A stretch of 64,000 nucleotides of DNA, taken from the NCBI GenBank assembly GCA_003973385.1, contig QNYK01000107.1:22309-86308 (forward strand). Reading direction: 5' to 3'. The position numbers and the translations under genes were made by a program. The stretch is from Bacillota bacterium. Its GTDB lineage: Bacteria > Planctomycetota > UBA8108 > UBA1146. The notes below the pieces were generated by a model. It made no database searches, was not told where the DNA came from, and worked only from the letters and a program-made list of their open reading frames with translations. Each line of letters starts with the position of its first letter. The stretch's first letter is position 1. Positions 17,343-27,087 of the stretch are shown in pieces.

Positions 17343-19181
17343 TCAGCAACCCGTATCGTCACTATCACAAACAGGGAGCATGTCCTCCGTGGGATCGGGT
17401 CCGTCATCAAACGGTCCCGGGTCCGGCGGAGCAGTCCCAAACTTGAAGAGCCAGTTCATTCCGAACACTGCGTCTGCGAGATTGATGATTCCATCATCGT
17501 TAGCATCGCAGGCGTCGGCGCAGAGGATTGGCAGACCCGAAAATTGGGAAGCAATCGTCGTCGCGGAATCGGCGAGGTCTACCTTGTCGTCACTGTTACA
17601 GTCGCCTCGCTGAAAGATCTCCTGGGGAACCACGACGATGCTGGTGCCGATTCGTTCGAAGTCCTGGACGGAGAGGTAATCGATGACAACGTTGTTGTAG
17701 AGCATGACACTTCCGTTGCCGTTGATGTTGTCGCAGAAGTTGATCTCCTGAGCGACGTTACATTCTGCAGTCTCATCGACGGTGATCTGAATACTGCCAA
17801 GGAGCAGTTCTTCAGAAGTCGGTGGCAAGGTCTGCCCTTCGAAGGGCGGCAGGGCATCGAGAAGGATCGCAAGGACCATCTCTCCCGACTCACCATCGGA
17901 GCAATCGTCATCGACCTGGTGGTTGATGTATTCCGCCCCGACCATCTCCACGATGGAGCCTTCCAGGGAGAAGGTCCCTTCTTCGATGGTCAGATCGCAG
18001 TCGTAGCAAATTGTGATGGTCACACCCTGGATCTCATCGTCAGGATCAGAGTAGCAAAAGCTGAGTGTGCCCGTTTGACCGTGGTACGCGTAGTTACCCG
18101 TGTCCTCCTCGAAATCGATCTTTGCGGTCATGATCGTGTTGTGTTCCGGAGGAGGCTCGATCGCGATACAGGTCATCGATCCTGCCTCGAGAGATGGAGA
18201 CAGGGACAGTCCGCCGACAACGATCACATTGTCGAGGAGAGGGTCTCCGATGTAACTGTTGATGGGAGTCAGTGGAGTGACCAGATCTGAATCAGGCAAG
18301 TAGATGATCCCATTGCAACTGTATCGGTAGGTCGCGATGTGATTGTCGGTCCCGGTGGGGATCGTCTGCCCTTCAAACGGGGGCTGGAAATCTAGCACGA
18401 CTCCTATGGTTCCGCCGTCAGCGTAGAGATTTGTGACCTCAAATTCGTTGCCGACAGCCTCGGTCAATGTACCGACCAGGGTGATCTCCTGCAGGGTCAG
18501 TTCGTCGCCCCCGTGGGCGACAGCGATCACGAATCCTTGTACCGGTCCTGAACTGTTGGAGAGCAGCACTCTTGCGTCTCCGATGGACATCCCGTCCGCC
18601 AGGACGGAACCATTTTCTATTCTCAAACTATCGGGTGGAGGTGGAGAAATCGTTACGGTTCCGTCGATGAGCAACAGCCCATCGTTGGCTCCGACAGAGA
18701 GTCCTCCCTGGACGATGATGTTGTCCAGCGTAGGCGAATTGAAAACGCCATCCTGGAACTGCAACTCGGAGGTGATGTCCGAGGTGGAAATGACGGAAGG
18801 AGTGAATCTCAGCACGGCTATACTGGTGCCTGAGCCTGCGGGGATCTCCTGACCCTCGTATGGCAACTCGGCGTCGAGAACCACACCAAGGGTCAACCCC
18901 CCGGATAGGATCTCCGCCACTACCAGTTCAGCACCGACAGATTCCACATCTGTCCCTTCCACTGTGACTTCCGTTGGGTTCAACAGCGACGAGTCAAAGC
19001 CGATGGCAAGGACATAGCCCTGCGTTCCTGTGTCGCTGTCGAGAGTCACTATTGCAGTGAGGGCCTCGAGGCCCTGAGTATTGGTGTCCGTGATGCTGAG
19101 AGATTGTTGGGCCTGAACCGGAAAGGTCAGAACCAGAACCGTCCACACAGCAACGAACACCTGCCTGAAACAGGTATCCAT
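17343..19181 (-). CDS. Large secreted protein with three cohesin-like domains and dockerin-like domain
   Basis: About 612 residues from ATG 19181, chosen because GAGGAGA lies at 19187-19193; the frame extends upstream to 19256 without a signal-like start. Signal peptide to about VQAQQ, then three cohesin-like repeats. Each has a GYVLAIGFDSSLLNPTEVTV-type strand and a PPFEGQT(L/I)P motif. A dockerin-like pair (FQRGDCNSDDKVDLADS, DANDDGIINLADAV) and an acidic Cys-ending tail close it. It is the largest cohesin-type member of the array. Function unknown. Confidence 0.8.
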   Translation of the reverse strand: MDTCFRQVFVAVWTVLVLTFPVQAQQSLSITDTNTQGLEALTAIVTLDSDTGTQGYVLAIGFDSSLLNPTEVTVEGTDVESVGAELVVAEILSGGLTLGVVLDAELPYEGQEIPAGSGTSIAVLRFTPSVISTSDITSELQFQDGVFNSPTLDNIIVQGGLSVGANDGLLLIDGTVTISPPPPDSLRIENGSVLADGMSIGDARVLLSNSSGPVQGFVIAVAHGGDELTLQEITLVGTLTEAVGNEFEVTNLYADGGTIGVVLDFQPPFEGQTIPTGTDNHIATYRYSCNGIIYLPDSDLVTPLTPINSYIGDPLLDNVIVVGGLSLSPSLEAGSMTCIAIEPPPEHNTIMTAKIDFEEDTGNYAYHGQTGTLSFCYSDPDDEIQGVTITICYDCDLTIEEGTFSLEGSIVEMVGAEYINHQVDDDCSDGESGEMVLAILLDALPPFEGQTLPPTSEELLLGSIQITVDETAECNVAQEINFCDNINGNGSVMLYNNVVIDYLSVQDFERIGTSIVVVPQEIFQRGDCNSDDKVDLADSATTIASQFSGLPILCADACDANDDGIINLADAVFGMNWLFKFGTAPPDPGPFDDGPDPTEDMLPVCDSDDTGC

Positions 19182-19363
19182 CTCTATCTCCTCGCTCGCC
19201 CCCCTCGGGGCCCCCGCAAGCAACTCTTCCCCTTGACGCCGAAAGTACCGACGCAAATACTCTTCCCCTCCGAGCCTGCTGCGGGGCAGGAGCGGACGGA
19301 CCCTTCGGGACCGAAGGGCTATTCAAGTCTATTGACAAAAGGTTACAAGTCAATCCGAACGGA

Positions 19364-21430
19364 TTAACAATCGATTCCATCCAGGAACGTTGGATCTGGT
19401 CCCGGAGAGGGGTAGGGGGCCGGTGGAGGCGCAGATCCGGTGAACAGGTGGAGTAAGGTATATATCGGGTCAGATATGTCAAGTCGGCCGTCGTCATTGG
19501 CGTCGCAGGCATCGCGACAGGAGGGAGCCTGCCCATCGGAGTAGATCCAGGTCGCGGTGAAGATGGCGTCCGCAAGGTTCAACGTGCCACTGGAATCTGC
19601 GTCTCCACGGATGAAATCGGGGCCATCGCTGACGACCAGCAACTGGAACAGGGTATCTGTCGCCTGGCCTGCGATCACAACCGAACTTCCGACGACCTCG
19701 AATCCTGTCACGGCATTGTCCAGAAGCACCGGGGAGTTCCCGATCGCGGACAGGGGTAGGTCAAAGTTGAGGGGAAATCCGAACCCGGTGAACTGACTGA
19801 TGCTGGTGACCTGGCCGAGGTTTTCGACTCCACAGATGAAGGTTCCATCCGAGAAGCTAGCGACTCCGCCTCCCATGATCAAACCAGATGTACTCGGTGG
19901 AGTGATGACTCCGAGTGGATTTCCTTCCGCCCCATCGAGTGCTTCCATACGACGGATCGAAACTGGATCGGATGCGTTGTCAAACAAGAGCCAGTCATCG
20001 GCGGCTGAATCGTACGTGATGGAAGCGATGGAACCGGAGTTTGCCGGGAAGGAACTCAGCGGGCTTCCGGTCAAGGGGTCCACGAAGGTGACAAGACTGC
20101 TGTTGGCTCGACTCACGAGCAAGACATCGAGGATCGAGTTGTAGCCGATACCTCGCAGGTTGGGCAAGCCGGTATCGATGATGCGCTTCAGAATCAGATT
20201 GGAATCGAGAACATGGATCACTCCGCTGAAGGATTCTGTTACGTAGAGATCGTCCATCTCTGCATCGTATGCCAGGTCTCTGGGTCGATCTCCGGGGAAG
20301 GCGACGGCGTCGACGAGGCCTCCTGGTCCGTGAATCAGTAAGCAACTGGCGGACTCGATGAGGTTCCCTACCACTCCCTGGACCTGGTAACTATGTGTGA
20401 CTCCGGTCGCGGCATCGAGATCGGTCCATGAGGTCGCAGATCCTGGCAGGGTGTCAACGATGGCGCCGTTTCTGGTGATCCTGAGCAGGCTGTAAAGACC
20501 TCCGGCACCCGGTCCGCAGTTGCGCCAGGATAGATTCACCGCACCCTCGCCATCGGCAGTGCAGAACAGATCTGCGGGGGGGTAGAAGCCGGGAACCGTC
20601 TGGACGATCTGCAGCAAAGATGAGGAGGTGACCGCCAGCAGGGTTGAAGGGTTACTCCCCTGTGCGATGCCCAGCAACTGATGATCTATCGTGGAGTCGA
20701 ATTCGATACCGGAGCACTGTAACTCGCCCGTCTGTACCGAGATCGATCTCAACTCCGCAACACTGGCATCGAAAGCGTCTCCGTAGGTGAAGTCGAGGAA
20801 TCCCTGGTTGGTATTGGAAAGTCTGTAGGCAATCCCCATGCCGTATCGGACCTCTGCACCGGGGATCGGCAGGGTGGAAATCACATCTCCAGTGATCGGG
20901 TCGATCTCTATGGCGAGTTGATTGACGGTGTCGCGAGTCCAGAGAGATTCAGACAAGATGTCGTATGTGAGACCCGAGGCACTCCCTGAGATCGAGAAGG
21001 GGACTGGAGCGCCGATCGCTAGCCCTTGATCACTCATCTCGACCAGTTCCAGGGAGGTCGAGTTGAGAAGCCAGAACGTGTTTGTGGCCTGGCAGTAGGC
21101 GATTCCTGAACACTGAGGTTGAAACAGCGGGGCCACAGCTGCACCGACAGGGTGGTCGATCATGTTGGCGAGAGCCAGTCCCGGGGGGTTGCTGATCGAG
21201 GAGTAGACGCAGATCTTGCCACTGGAGCTGTCAATGACCCACACGGTGTCATTGGAACCATTTCTGGCCACATCGACACCGTTTGGATTCGACCCGCAGA
21301 GACCCACCTCGATCTGTATCGTACCCGTCTGACCCTCCAGGGGGAGCGTCAGAAGCAGCATCGATAGCACCGAGAATACCCAGAGGCAGAACTTGCCTGG
21401 AGGGGGGGTGGGGCACAGGTTTGGCATCAT
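19364..21430 (-). CDS. Secreted beta-propeller-like protein with fibronectin-type and dockerin-like domains
   Basis: A 688-residue exported protein. The N-terminal signal peptide (about 15-35) precedes a repetitive beta region resembling NHL/YVTN propeller blades (GVDVARNGSNDTVWVIDSSS, PRDLAYDAEMDDLYVTES). It is split by a fibronectin type III-like module (about 280-370, with VNLSWRNCGPG). The C-terminus is the family dockerin-like pair (FIRGDADSSGTLNLADAI, DANDDGRLDISDPIYTL). GGAGAGG precedes tandem ATG codons at 21430 and 21427; the second has better spacing. It differs from its neighbours in having propeller rather than cohesin-like domains. Confidence 0.78.
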   Translation of the reverse strand: MMPNLCPTPPPGKFCLWVFSVLSMLLLTLPLEGQTGTIQIEVGLCGSNPNGVDVARNGSNDTVWVIDSSSGKICVYSSISNPPGLALANMIDHPVGAAVAPLFQPQCSGIAYCQATNTFWLLNSTSLELVEMSDQGLAIGAPVPFSISGSASGLTYDILSESLWTRDTVNQLAIEIDPITGDVISTLPIPGAEVRYGMGIAYRLSNTNQGFLDFTYGDAFDASVAELRSISVQTGELQCSGIEFDSTIDHQLLGIAQGSNPSTLLAVTSSSLLQIVQTVPGFYPPADLFCTADGEGAVNLSWRNCGPGAGGLYSLLRITRNGAIVDTLPGSATSWTDLDAATGVTHSYQVQGVVGNLIESASCLLIHGPGGLVDAVAFPGDRPRDLAYDAEMDDLYVTESFSGVIHVLDSNLILKRIIDTGLPNLRGIGYNSILDVLLVSRANSSLVTFVDPLTGSPLSSFPANSGSIASITYDSAADDWLLFDNASDPVSIRRMEALDGAEGNPLGVITPPSTSGLIMGGGVASFSDGTFICGVENLGQVTSISQFTGFGFPLNFDLPLSAIGNSPVLLDNAVTGFEVVGSSVVIAGQATDTLFQLLVVSDGPDFIRGDADSSGTLNLADAIFTATWIYSDGQAPSCRDACDANDDGRLDISDPIYTLLHLFTGSAPPPAPYPSPGPDPTFLDGIDC

Positions 21431-21441
21431 GGTCCTCTCCG

Positions 21442-21461
21442 GGCCGGTGCTTACCGGCCCA
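21442..21461 (-). promoter_or_regulatory. Hairpin just upstream of the ribosome-binding site of the propeller/dockerin gene
   Basis: On the minus strand GGGCCGGT and ACCGGCCC form a perfect 8-bp stem with a four-base AAGC loop, ending a few bases before the GGAGAGG site of the gene starting at 21430. No T run follows, so it reads as a stable leader hairpin rather than a terminator for asnS upstream. Confidence 0.35.
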
Positions 21462-21664
21462 AGGCAGTTGCCGGATCCTCCTCAATTGATGTCGGCGGGC
21501 ACCGAGCCGGCTTCCCCCGCGCCCCGGGGGAAAGGTCGGAATCCATCAATTTTGGAATCATCTCCTCGCTGGAGGATGGCGATCCGATTGAACCTGACTT
21601 TGTGAGCAGACAGATCCAATGTAAACCCGATTGTAACGCCGGGGGGGGGTAGCGCAAGGGTCCT

Positions 21665-22960
21665 TCAGGGGTAGATCCGATAAAGCATCCTGGGAAACGG
21701 TATACATTCCCGAACATGCTCGATTCCTGCAATCCAGCAGACGGTGCGCTCGACGCCCAGACCGAAGCCTCCGTGAGGAGCCGAGCCATATCTCCTCAGA
21801 TCCAGATACCAGCGGAAGTCCTCCTCGGAGAGTTGATGCTGCTGGATCCGTGCCAGCAGGACGTCCAGGTCATCTTCGCGCTGGCCTCCTCCGATGATCT
21901 CGCCATAGCCTTCTGGAGCGAGAACATCGACCCCGCAGGCGATCCGCGGATCGTCGGGATCTCGCTTCATGTAAAACGCCTTCACCTCCTCGGGGTAGCC
22001 GTGGACCATCACCGGGCTATCAAACCACGAGGAGATGATGGACTCATCGGGCGCGCCGAGGTCGCCGCCCCATTCGAAGGAGTGCCCTTGGGCATTCATG
22101 CGATCCACTGCTTCGGAGTAGCTGATTCTGGGGAAGGGTGCCGTTACATTCCGGAGCTTTTCGATGTCTCGCTCAAGAACCTCGAGGTCATCCTGACGAT
22201 GTTCAAGCACTCGCGAGACAATTCGCGTGAGCATCTGCTCGGCAAGATCCATGACATCATCCAGGTCTGCAAATGCCATCTCGGGTTCAAACATCCAGAA
22301 CTCTGTGAGGTGTCGTCGGGTCTTTGATTTCTCGGCACGAAAGGTTGGGCCGAGACAATAAACATCTCCGAGAGCCATGGCAGCGGCTTCCATGTAGAGC
22401 TGGCCACTCTGGGTGAGAAAGGCCTTTTCGTCGTCGAAGTAATCGACCTCGAATAGTGTGCTGGTGCCCTCGCATGAGTTCGGAGTGAAGATGGGCGCAT
22501 CGATACATGTGAATCCCAGTTCGTGCATCGAATCTCGGATGGCCCGGATCACTTCATCGCGAATATGCATCAATGCGACCTGTTTCCGCGAACGCAGCCA
22601 CAGATGCCTGTGCCTGAGCAGGAAATCAGGTCCGTGGTCCTGCTTTGCGATCGGGTAATCCTCGGCTGCTGAGATGACGGCGACGGCACTGGTGTGCACC
22701 TCTACACCTCCAGGTGCACGGTCATCGGCATGGGCAGTGCCTTTCAATTCAATGGCAGATTCATAAGGGATCTGGCCTATCTGTGCGAAATCGTCCTCGC
22801 CCACATCATCCCTGGTAACGATGCACTGGACGATTCCAGAACCATCCCTGAGTTGCAGGAAGTGCATCTTCTTGGACGATCGGCGATTGTAGAGCCAGCC
22901 CTTGAGCACCACCTCTTGCTCTGCTGCCCCGGGTAGGTCCCGAATCCTCGTCCTCGACAT
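21665..22960 (-). CDS. asnS: Asparaginyl-tRNA synthetase
   Basis: Charges tRNA-Asn with asparagine in the cytoplasm. 431 residues: an N-terminal OB-fold anticodon-binding domain ([15 protein letters not shown]...FLQLRDGSG) and a class II catalytic core. Motif 2 appears as [25 protein letters not shown], whose FW spacing distinguishes AsnRS from AspRS. Motif 3 is [14 protein letters not shown]. The start follows GAGGAAGG. It lies directly after nadD on the same strand. Confidence 0.95.
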   Translation of the reverse strand: MSRTRIRDLPGAAEQEVVLKGWLYNRRSSKKMHFLQLRDGSGIVQCIVTRDDVGEDDFAQIGQIPYESAIELKGTAHADDRAPGGVEVHTSAVAVISAAEDYPIAKQDHGPDFLLRHRHLWLRSRKQVALMHIRDEVIRAIRDSMHELGFTCIDAPIFTPNSCEGTSTLFEVDYFDDEKAFLTQSGQLYMEAAAMALGDVYCLGPTFRAEKSKTRRHLTEFWMFEPEMAFADLDDVMDLAEQMLTRIVSRVLEHRQDDLEVLERDIEKLRNVTAPFPRISYSEAVDRMNAQGHSFEWGGDLGAPDESIISSWFDSPVMVHGYPEEVKAFYMKRDPDDPRIACGVDVLAPEGYGEIIGGGQREDDLDVLLARIQQHQLSEEDFRWYLDLRRYGSAPHGGFGLGVERTVCWIAGIEHVRECIPFPRMLYRIYP

Positions 22961-23026
22961 CTCGATTCCTTCCTCGCTTGCCTGCTGACCGTCGACGCTC
23001 AGATGTTGCCTCTTCGAATCGGATAT

Positions 23027-23668
23027 TCAAGGAGAACCAGAGCAGTACCAACCCCCGGCCTGTATCGCCTCGAGTACAGGGCCCGGAACCCATTCGTCGA
23101 TCGGCTCACCTGCCGCCAGCATCGCCTTGATCCGGGTCGATGAGATGTTTTCAGAGATCCTCGGTAGTTGCCATGAGATCACCTGCTCCCACCTCTCATC
23201 ATCGAGATAGGGCAGATGGGATCTCTCCATCAGCGGGGTGGAGTCAGGCCTGTGAGCCACGACCGGGATGGCCAGCTGCCACAGTTCCTCTGCATCTTTC
23301 CAGCTCCCGATGTGGGCGATGTTGTCGGCTCCGATCAGCCACAGCAGTGGCCGTCCCGGATGTGCGGCGCTCATCGAGCGTATCGTATCGATGGTCCAGG
23401 ACGGGCCTTGCCGGTCGAACTCGATCTCATCATGAACAAATCCATCGATGCTCGAGCAAAGTTTGCGAACCATCTCGAGGCGTGCTTCCGGTGGAGCGAT
23501 GGGGTCATGCTTCTGGTGGGGAAGGATCCTGCAGGGGATCCAGACCACCTCTTCCACCGCAGGTAATTGCAGAGCAGCGCGTGCGATCTCGACATGGCCT
23601 CGATGCAGCGGGTCGAAGACCCCTCCTAGCATGGCCAGTGGTGCATGCTGGTCTGGCCGTGCTGACAA
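23027..23668 (-). CDS. nadD: Nicotinate-nucleotide adenylyltransferase
   Basis: Makes nicotinate adenine dinucleotide from nicotinate mononucleotide and ATP in NAD synthesis. 213 residues with the nucleotidyltransferase signature GGVFDPLHRGH (about 15-25), WIPCRILPHQK, the LLWLIGADN strand and the C-terminal SSTRIKAML motif. TTG 23668 is well supported by GGAGGAGG six bases upstream. It is followed closely by asnS. Confidence 0.93.
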   Translation of the reverse strand: MSARPDQHAPLAMLGGVFDPLHRGHVEIARAALQLPAVEEVVWIPCRILPHQKHDPIAPPEARLEMVRKLCSSIDGFVHDEIEFDRQGPSWTIDTIRSMSAAHPGRPLLWLIGADNIAHIGSWKDAEELWQLAIPVVAHRPDSTPLMERSHLPYLDDERWEQVISWQLPRISENISSTRIKAMLAAGEPIDEWVPGPVLEAIQAGGWYCSGSP

Positions 23669-23853
23669 TTCCTACCTCCTCCGGTGCTGCAGTGTCGGAA
23701 ATCTCTCCGGTATCGGACCCTCTCCAGCAGTTCGAATCCAGTGAACAGTTGTGGATCGGAAGAAATCGGCAAGTGACCGCTGCTGTCACGGCGTCGCGTC
23801 GGAACCGTGGCTTGAGATCCAGCCGAGATTTCCGCGTGGGTGGTTGGCTTTCA

Positions 23854-24156
23854 TCACCAGAGTTCATCCACGATCTCCTTTTCCGGGGCGGGCCGCAGTT
23901 TCGTCGGATACTTCCACTCCTCGAATCGATCGAGGGCCGGAATGGATCCTGTCTTAGACAGGGAGTTGATCCACGCAGATGAGGCGACATCCATCGGCTA
24001 TTCAGAGCGTCTTCTTTCGCCAGCGATGACAGCGAGATCCTCTACGAGCAGCAGGAGATCAACCTGTTTGCCTGTGGCCAGCGATGACGCCGCCGAGGGT
24101 CAGGGGTGCCTGTCAGGCGCCATTTTTGAGGAGATGGGCTCTGGATCGGCCTGCAT
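23854..24156 (-). pseudogene. Coding-like remnant on the minus strand between nadD and ald
   Basis: One minus-strand frame reads as protein-like sequence broken by two stops. It runs as 18 residues from ATG 24156, then TGA, then about 33 residues with a hydrophobic acidic helix (QVDLLLLVEDLAVIAGE), then TAG at 23998-24000. ATG 23994 follows after three bases and starts a 46-codon open frame with balanced composition (segments ASSAWINSLSKTGSIPALD and RFEEWKYPTKLRPAPEKE). Codon use resembles real genes. No homology is recognised. It may be a decayed gene, a short independent gene at 23854-23994, or chance. Confidence 0.3.
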
Positions 24157-24374
24157 CGGTTGTCAGCGTATTTTGTCAGAAGTAGAATCCGTGACTGGGG
24201 TTGGATTCGAGCCGGCCGTGCAGGCCCTGCACGGTTCCCGACACTGAACGGTATTGAGGTAGCGACCCCCTCCTCTGGGCAGGATCATCGGGGACGAGAG
24301 ACCACGATGCGGCCCGATCGATTTGCCAGCAGGGGAGATCGGGGAAGCAGGGTTTCGATAAGGAGAGACACCAC
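24157..24374. other. Intergenic region before ald
   Basis: No gene seen. A perfect 8-bp hairpin CCGTGCAG/CTGCACGG with a GCC loop lies at 24216-24234. The adjoining GATTCGAGCC and its complement resemble a tRNA T-loop, but the flanking bases do not pair as a T-arm and no tRNA fits. The last bases hold the AAGGAGAG ribosome-binding site of ald. Confidence 0.4.
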
Positions 24375-25517
24375 ATGACAGCCCGCACCATCGGAGTTCC
24401 GAAGGAGATCAAGCAGCAGGAGCAACGAGTCTCGCTGGTTCCTTCAGGTGCATTCCTGTTGAGCCAGGCAGGTCACACGGTACTGATCGAGCAAGGAGCC
24501 GGCATCGGAAGTGGCATCTCCGACGAAGAGTACGCCGCCTCTGGCTGCAGGATCGTCGACAGCGCCCAGGAGGTCTGGGATGAGTCCGAGATCGTCGTCA
24601 AGGTCAAGGAGCCGCTGCCGACGGAGTATCAGTTCCTTCACCACGACCTCACCGTCTTCACCTTTTTTCACTTTGCCGCATCGAAGCAGTTGACCGATGC
24701 CTGTCTGGACTCCGGGGTTGCCGCGGTTGCATACGAGACGATCGAGGCGCCCAACGGTACGCTTCCGCTGCTGACTCCCATGAGTGAGGTGGCCGGAAGG
24801 ATGTCGGTTCTGGCCGGCGCCAGAAGTCTACAATGTCAAAACGGTGGCAGGGGAGTGCTACTTCCGGGCGTGCCCGGTGTCGAGCCAGGCCGGGTTGTGG
24901 TTCTCGGGGGCGGAGTCGTGGGATCGAATGCTGCTCGAATGGCGGCTGGCCTCGGTGCGAGGGTCAAGATATTCGACATCGATCTCGATCGCCTGCGCTA
25001 TCTCGATGAGACGATGCCGGCCAATGTGAATACCTGTTTCTCGACGCATTTCAGCATCCGAGAGGCTGTCCAGCAGGCGGATCTGGTCATCGGAGCGGTA
25101 CTGGTGGCTGGCGATCGCACGCCGGTTCTGGTACCTCGTGAATGGCTCAAGGAGATGCCCAACGGATCGGTGATCGTGGATGTCGCCGTTGACCAGGGAG
25201 GTTGCGTCGAGACCTGCAGGCCGACAACCCACGCTGACCCCACCTATGTCGTCGACGGAGTGGTCCATTACTGCGTTGCGAACATGCCAGGCGCCGTATC
25301 GAGAACCTCGACATTTGCACTCACCAATGCGACGCAGCCATATCTGCTCAAACTGGCATCGGGCGGCCTGGAGGATTTTGTGAAGCGCGATCCGATGAGA
25401 GCACAGGGACTCAATCTATATGGTGGAAGGGTGTTCCACCGTGGTGTGAGTATGGCATTCCAGCTTCCGCTGCATCCCATCGATGATCTTCCTGCCATCG
25501 GAGGACCAGTACGTTGA
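24375..25517 (+). CDS. ald: Alanine dehydrogenase
   Basis: NAD-dependent interconversion of L-alanine and pyruvate plus ammonia. 380 residues: the N-terminal catalytic domain starts [19 protein letters not shown], with the substrate-binding Arg and Lys of KEI..E.RV and [18 protein letters not shown] carries the active-site His. The Rossmann motif is [30 protein letters not shown] is diagnostic for the family. AAGGAGAG precedes ATG 24375. First gene of a long plus-strand run; the next start (TTG 25514) overlaps its stop. Confidence 0.95.
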   Translation: MTARTIGVPKEIKQQEQRVSLVPSGAFLLSQAGHTVLIEQGAGIGSGISDEEYAASGCRIVDSAQEVWDESEIVVKVKEPLPTEYQFLHHDLTVFTFFHFAASKQLTDACLDSGVAAVAYETIEAPNGTLPLLTPMSEVAGRMSVLAGARSLQCQNGGRGVLLPGVPGVEPGRVVVLGGGVVGSNAARMAAGLGARVKIFDIDLDRLRYLDETMPANVNTCFSTHFSIREAVQQADLVIGAVLVAGDRTPVLVPREWLKEMPNGSVIVDVAVDQGGCVETCRPTTHADPTYVVDGVVHYCVANMPGAVSRTSTFALTNATQPYLLKLASGGLEDFVKRDPMRAQGLNLYGGRVFHRGVSMAFQLPLHPIDDLPAIGGPVR

Positions 25518-26545
25518 CCTCGGGTAGCGGTGGAGCCGTAGAAGAGAACCCCATCGAGCGATCCGAGTGGCTCGCGAGTCTCTACCAATCGATAGAAGAC
25601 GATCTGAGTTCACTGCGTGAGTATCTTCATGACGAGTTTGCATCGAGCGAGCCATTCGTGCATGAGTTGCTGGAGCATCTCTCTCGTTTTCGAGGCAAAC
25701 AGGTTCGACCTGCCTGTTTGTTTCTCTCTGCACGCTGTTTTGGAGATACAGGGTCCGATCACATCCGCTGTGGTGCGGTGGTGGAGTTGATCCATACGGC
25801 AACACTTGTTCATGACGACTTGCTTGATCAGGCCGAGATCCGTCGTCGGGTCGAGACGATTCACAATCGATATGGGGATCGCGCAGCGATCCTGCTCGGT
25901 GACATCATCTATGCGCGTGGCTTCGTGATCTCGACCGAGGTGGCGGGGGCTGCCCGTCTGCTAGCAGATTGCACCCGAGACATCTGCATCGGCGAGATGA
26001 TGCAGGTGGGCAATGCAGGCAATCTGAATCTGACCGAAGAGGAGTACTTCCAGATCATCCATCGGAAGACAGCGATCTTGTACGGCCTCTCCTGCAAGCT
26101 GGGAGCGTTGCTGTCGGGAGCCACTGCGACGCAGGTAGAGGCGATGGAAAGATTTGGCAACTTGCTGGGAACAGCCTTCCAGATCGCGGATGATGCACTC
26201 GATGTGACGGGAGATCCGCAGCAGGTCGGAAAATCACTGGGTACAGATCTGGCCAACCAGAAACTGACCTTACCGATGATCTTGCTTCGCGACGGATTGG
26301 ATCAGCAGGGCAAAGCAGAACTGCTCTCGATGTTGGCAGTTGCCGAGGAGTTTGATATTGGCTCGGAACCACATCGACAACTGCAGAGGATGCTGGATCA
26401 GCAGCAGATCCTGAATCAGGTGCTTGAGCGAGCCGAAGATCTGACCAGGGAGGCGATCGAAGTGCTTCACGGAGCAGTACCGAAGAGCGCGGCTCGAGAT
26501 GCTCTCGAACAACTGGCCGAATTCGTGGTTCAACGGAAACTGTAG
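25514..26545 (+). CDS. Trans-polyprenyl diphosphate synthase
   Basis: Elongates isoprenoid diphosphates, probably to the side chain of a respiratory quinone. 343 residues in the all-helical prenyltransferase fold. The first Asp-rich motif is [16 protein letters not shown], the second is [13 protein letters not shown], and GKQVRP binds isopentenyl diphosphate. TTG 25514 overlaps the ald stop and has GGAGG nine bases upstream. Chain length cannot be told by eye; the ispB/hepT type is likely. Confidence 0.9.
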   Translation: MTSGSGGAVEENPIERSEWLASLYQSIEDDLSSLREYLHDEFASSEPFVHELLEHLSRFRGKQVRPACLFLSARCFGDTGSDHIRCGAVVELIHTATLVHDDLLDQAEIRRRVETIHNRYGDRAAILLGDIIYARGFVISTEVAGAARLLADCTRDICIGEMMQVGNAGNLNLTEEEYFQIIHRKTAILYGLSCKLGALLSGATATQVEAMERFGNLLGTAFQIADDALDVTGDPQQVGKSLGTDLANQKLTLPMILLRDGLDQQGKAELLSMLAVAEEFDIGSEPHRQLQRMLDQQQILNQVLERAEDLTREAIEVLHGAVPKSAARDALEQLAEFVVQRKL

Positions 26546-26555
26546 GAGTCCCCCC

Positions 26556-27050
26556 ATGCCCTCAGACGGAGACCAACATCTCTCTCACACCGATTCGGAA
26601 GGGAATGCCCGGATGGTCGATGTCGGAGACAAGCCCGTGACCGACCGAAGAGCCACGGCAGAAGGTTACATCCGGATGAAACCAGCAACTCTACGCCTCA
26701 TCCTCGATGGAGATGTGGAGAAGGGGGACGTTCTTGCAGTTGCCAGGATCGCCGCAATCCAGGGGGCCAAGCAAACTTCTCAGATGGTCCCACTCTGTCA
26801 TCCGCTGCCCCTCGACAATGTGTTGGTAGAGATTGAAGATGGCGAGGACGATGCAGTGACATCGATACGGATGTCGGTTTCGACCCGCGCGATGGCAAGA
26901 ACAGGGGTCGAGATGGAGGCGCTGTCTGCTGTGGTTGTCGGGCTGATCACCATCTATGACATGTGCAAGGCCGTCGATCGTGGTATGGAAATCACAGGTG
27001 TCCGATTGCTGGAGAAATCCGGCGGCCGCAGCGGCCATTGGACTCGTTGA
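26556..27050 (+). CDS. moaC: Cyclic pyranopterin monophosphate synthase
   Basis: Second step of molybdenum cofactor synthesis, making cyclic pyranopterin monophosphate. About 164 residues with the family blocks [56 protein letters not shown] and the C-terminal [14 protein letters not shown] 26556 is chosen for AGGAG seven bases upstream; the frame is open earlier. Other moa genes are absent here, though mobA lies at 61740. Confidence 0.93.
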   Translation: MPSDGDQHLSHTDSEGNARMVDVGDKPVTDRRATAEGYIRMKPATLRLILDGDVEKGDVLAVARIAAIQGAKQTSQMVPLCHPLPLDNVLVEIEDGEDDAVTSIRMSVSTRAMARTGVEMEALSAVVVGLITIYDMCKAVDRGMEITGVRLLEKSGGRSGHWTR

Positions 27051-27087
27051 AGGAACTCGCTGGATCGACCAACCGGGAGGATATCGA

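Noticed and set aside
19300..19345. CCCTTCGG/CCGAAGGG hairpin as terminator of the propeller/dockerin gene
   Set aside because: The stem is perfect, but no T run follows on the minus strand.
23505..23990. 161-codon minus-strand open frame overlapping the nadD 5' end
   Set aside because: Arg/Pro/Ser-rich shadow sequence without any domain; a different frame of the same strand is more protein-like.
24185..24240. tRNA or tmRNA near GATTCGAGCC
   Set aside because: The T-loop-like bases are not flanked by a pairing T-stem, no acceptor or anticodon arm fits, and the space before ald is too short for tmRNA.
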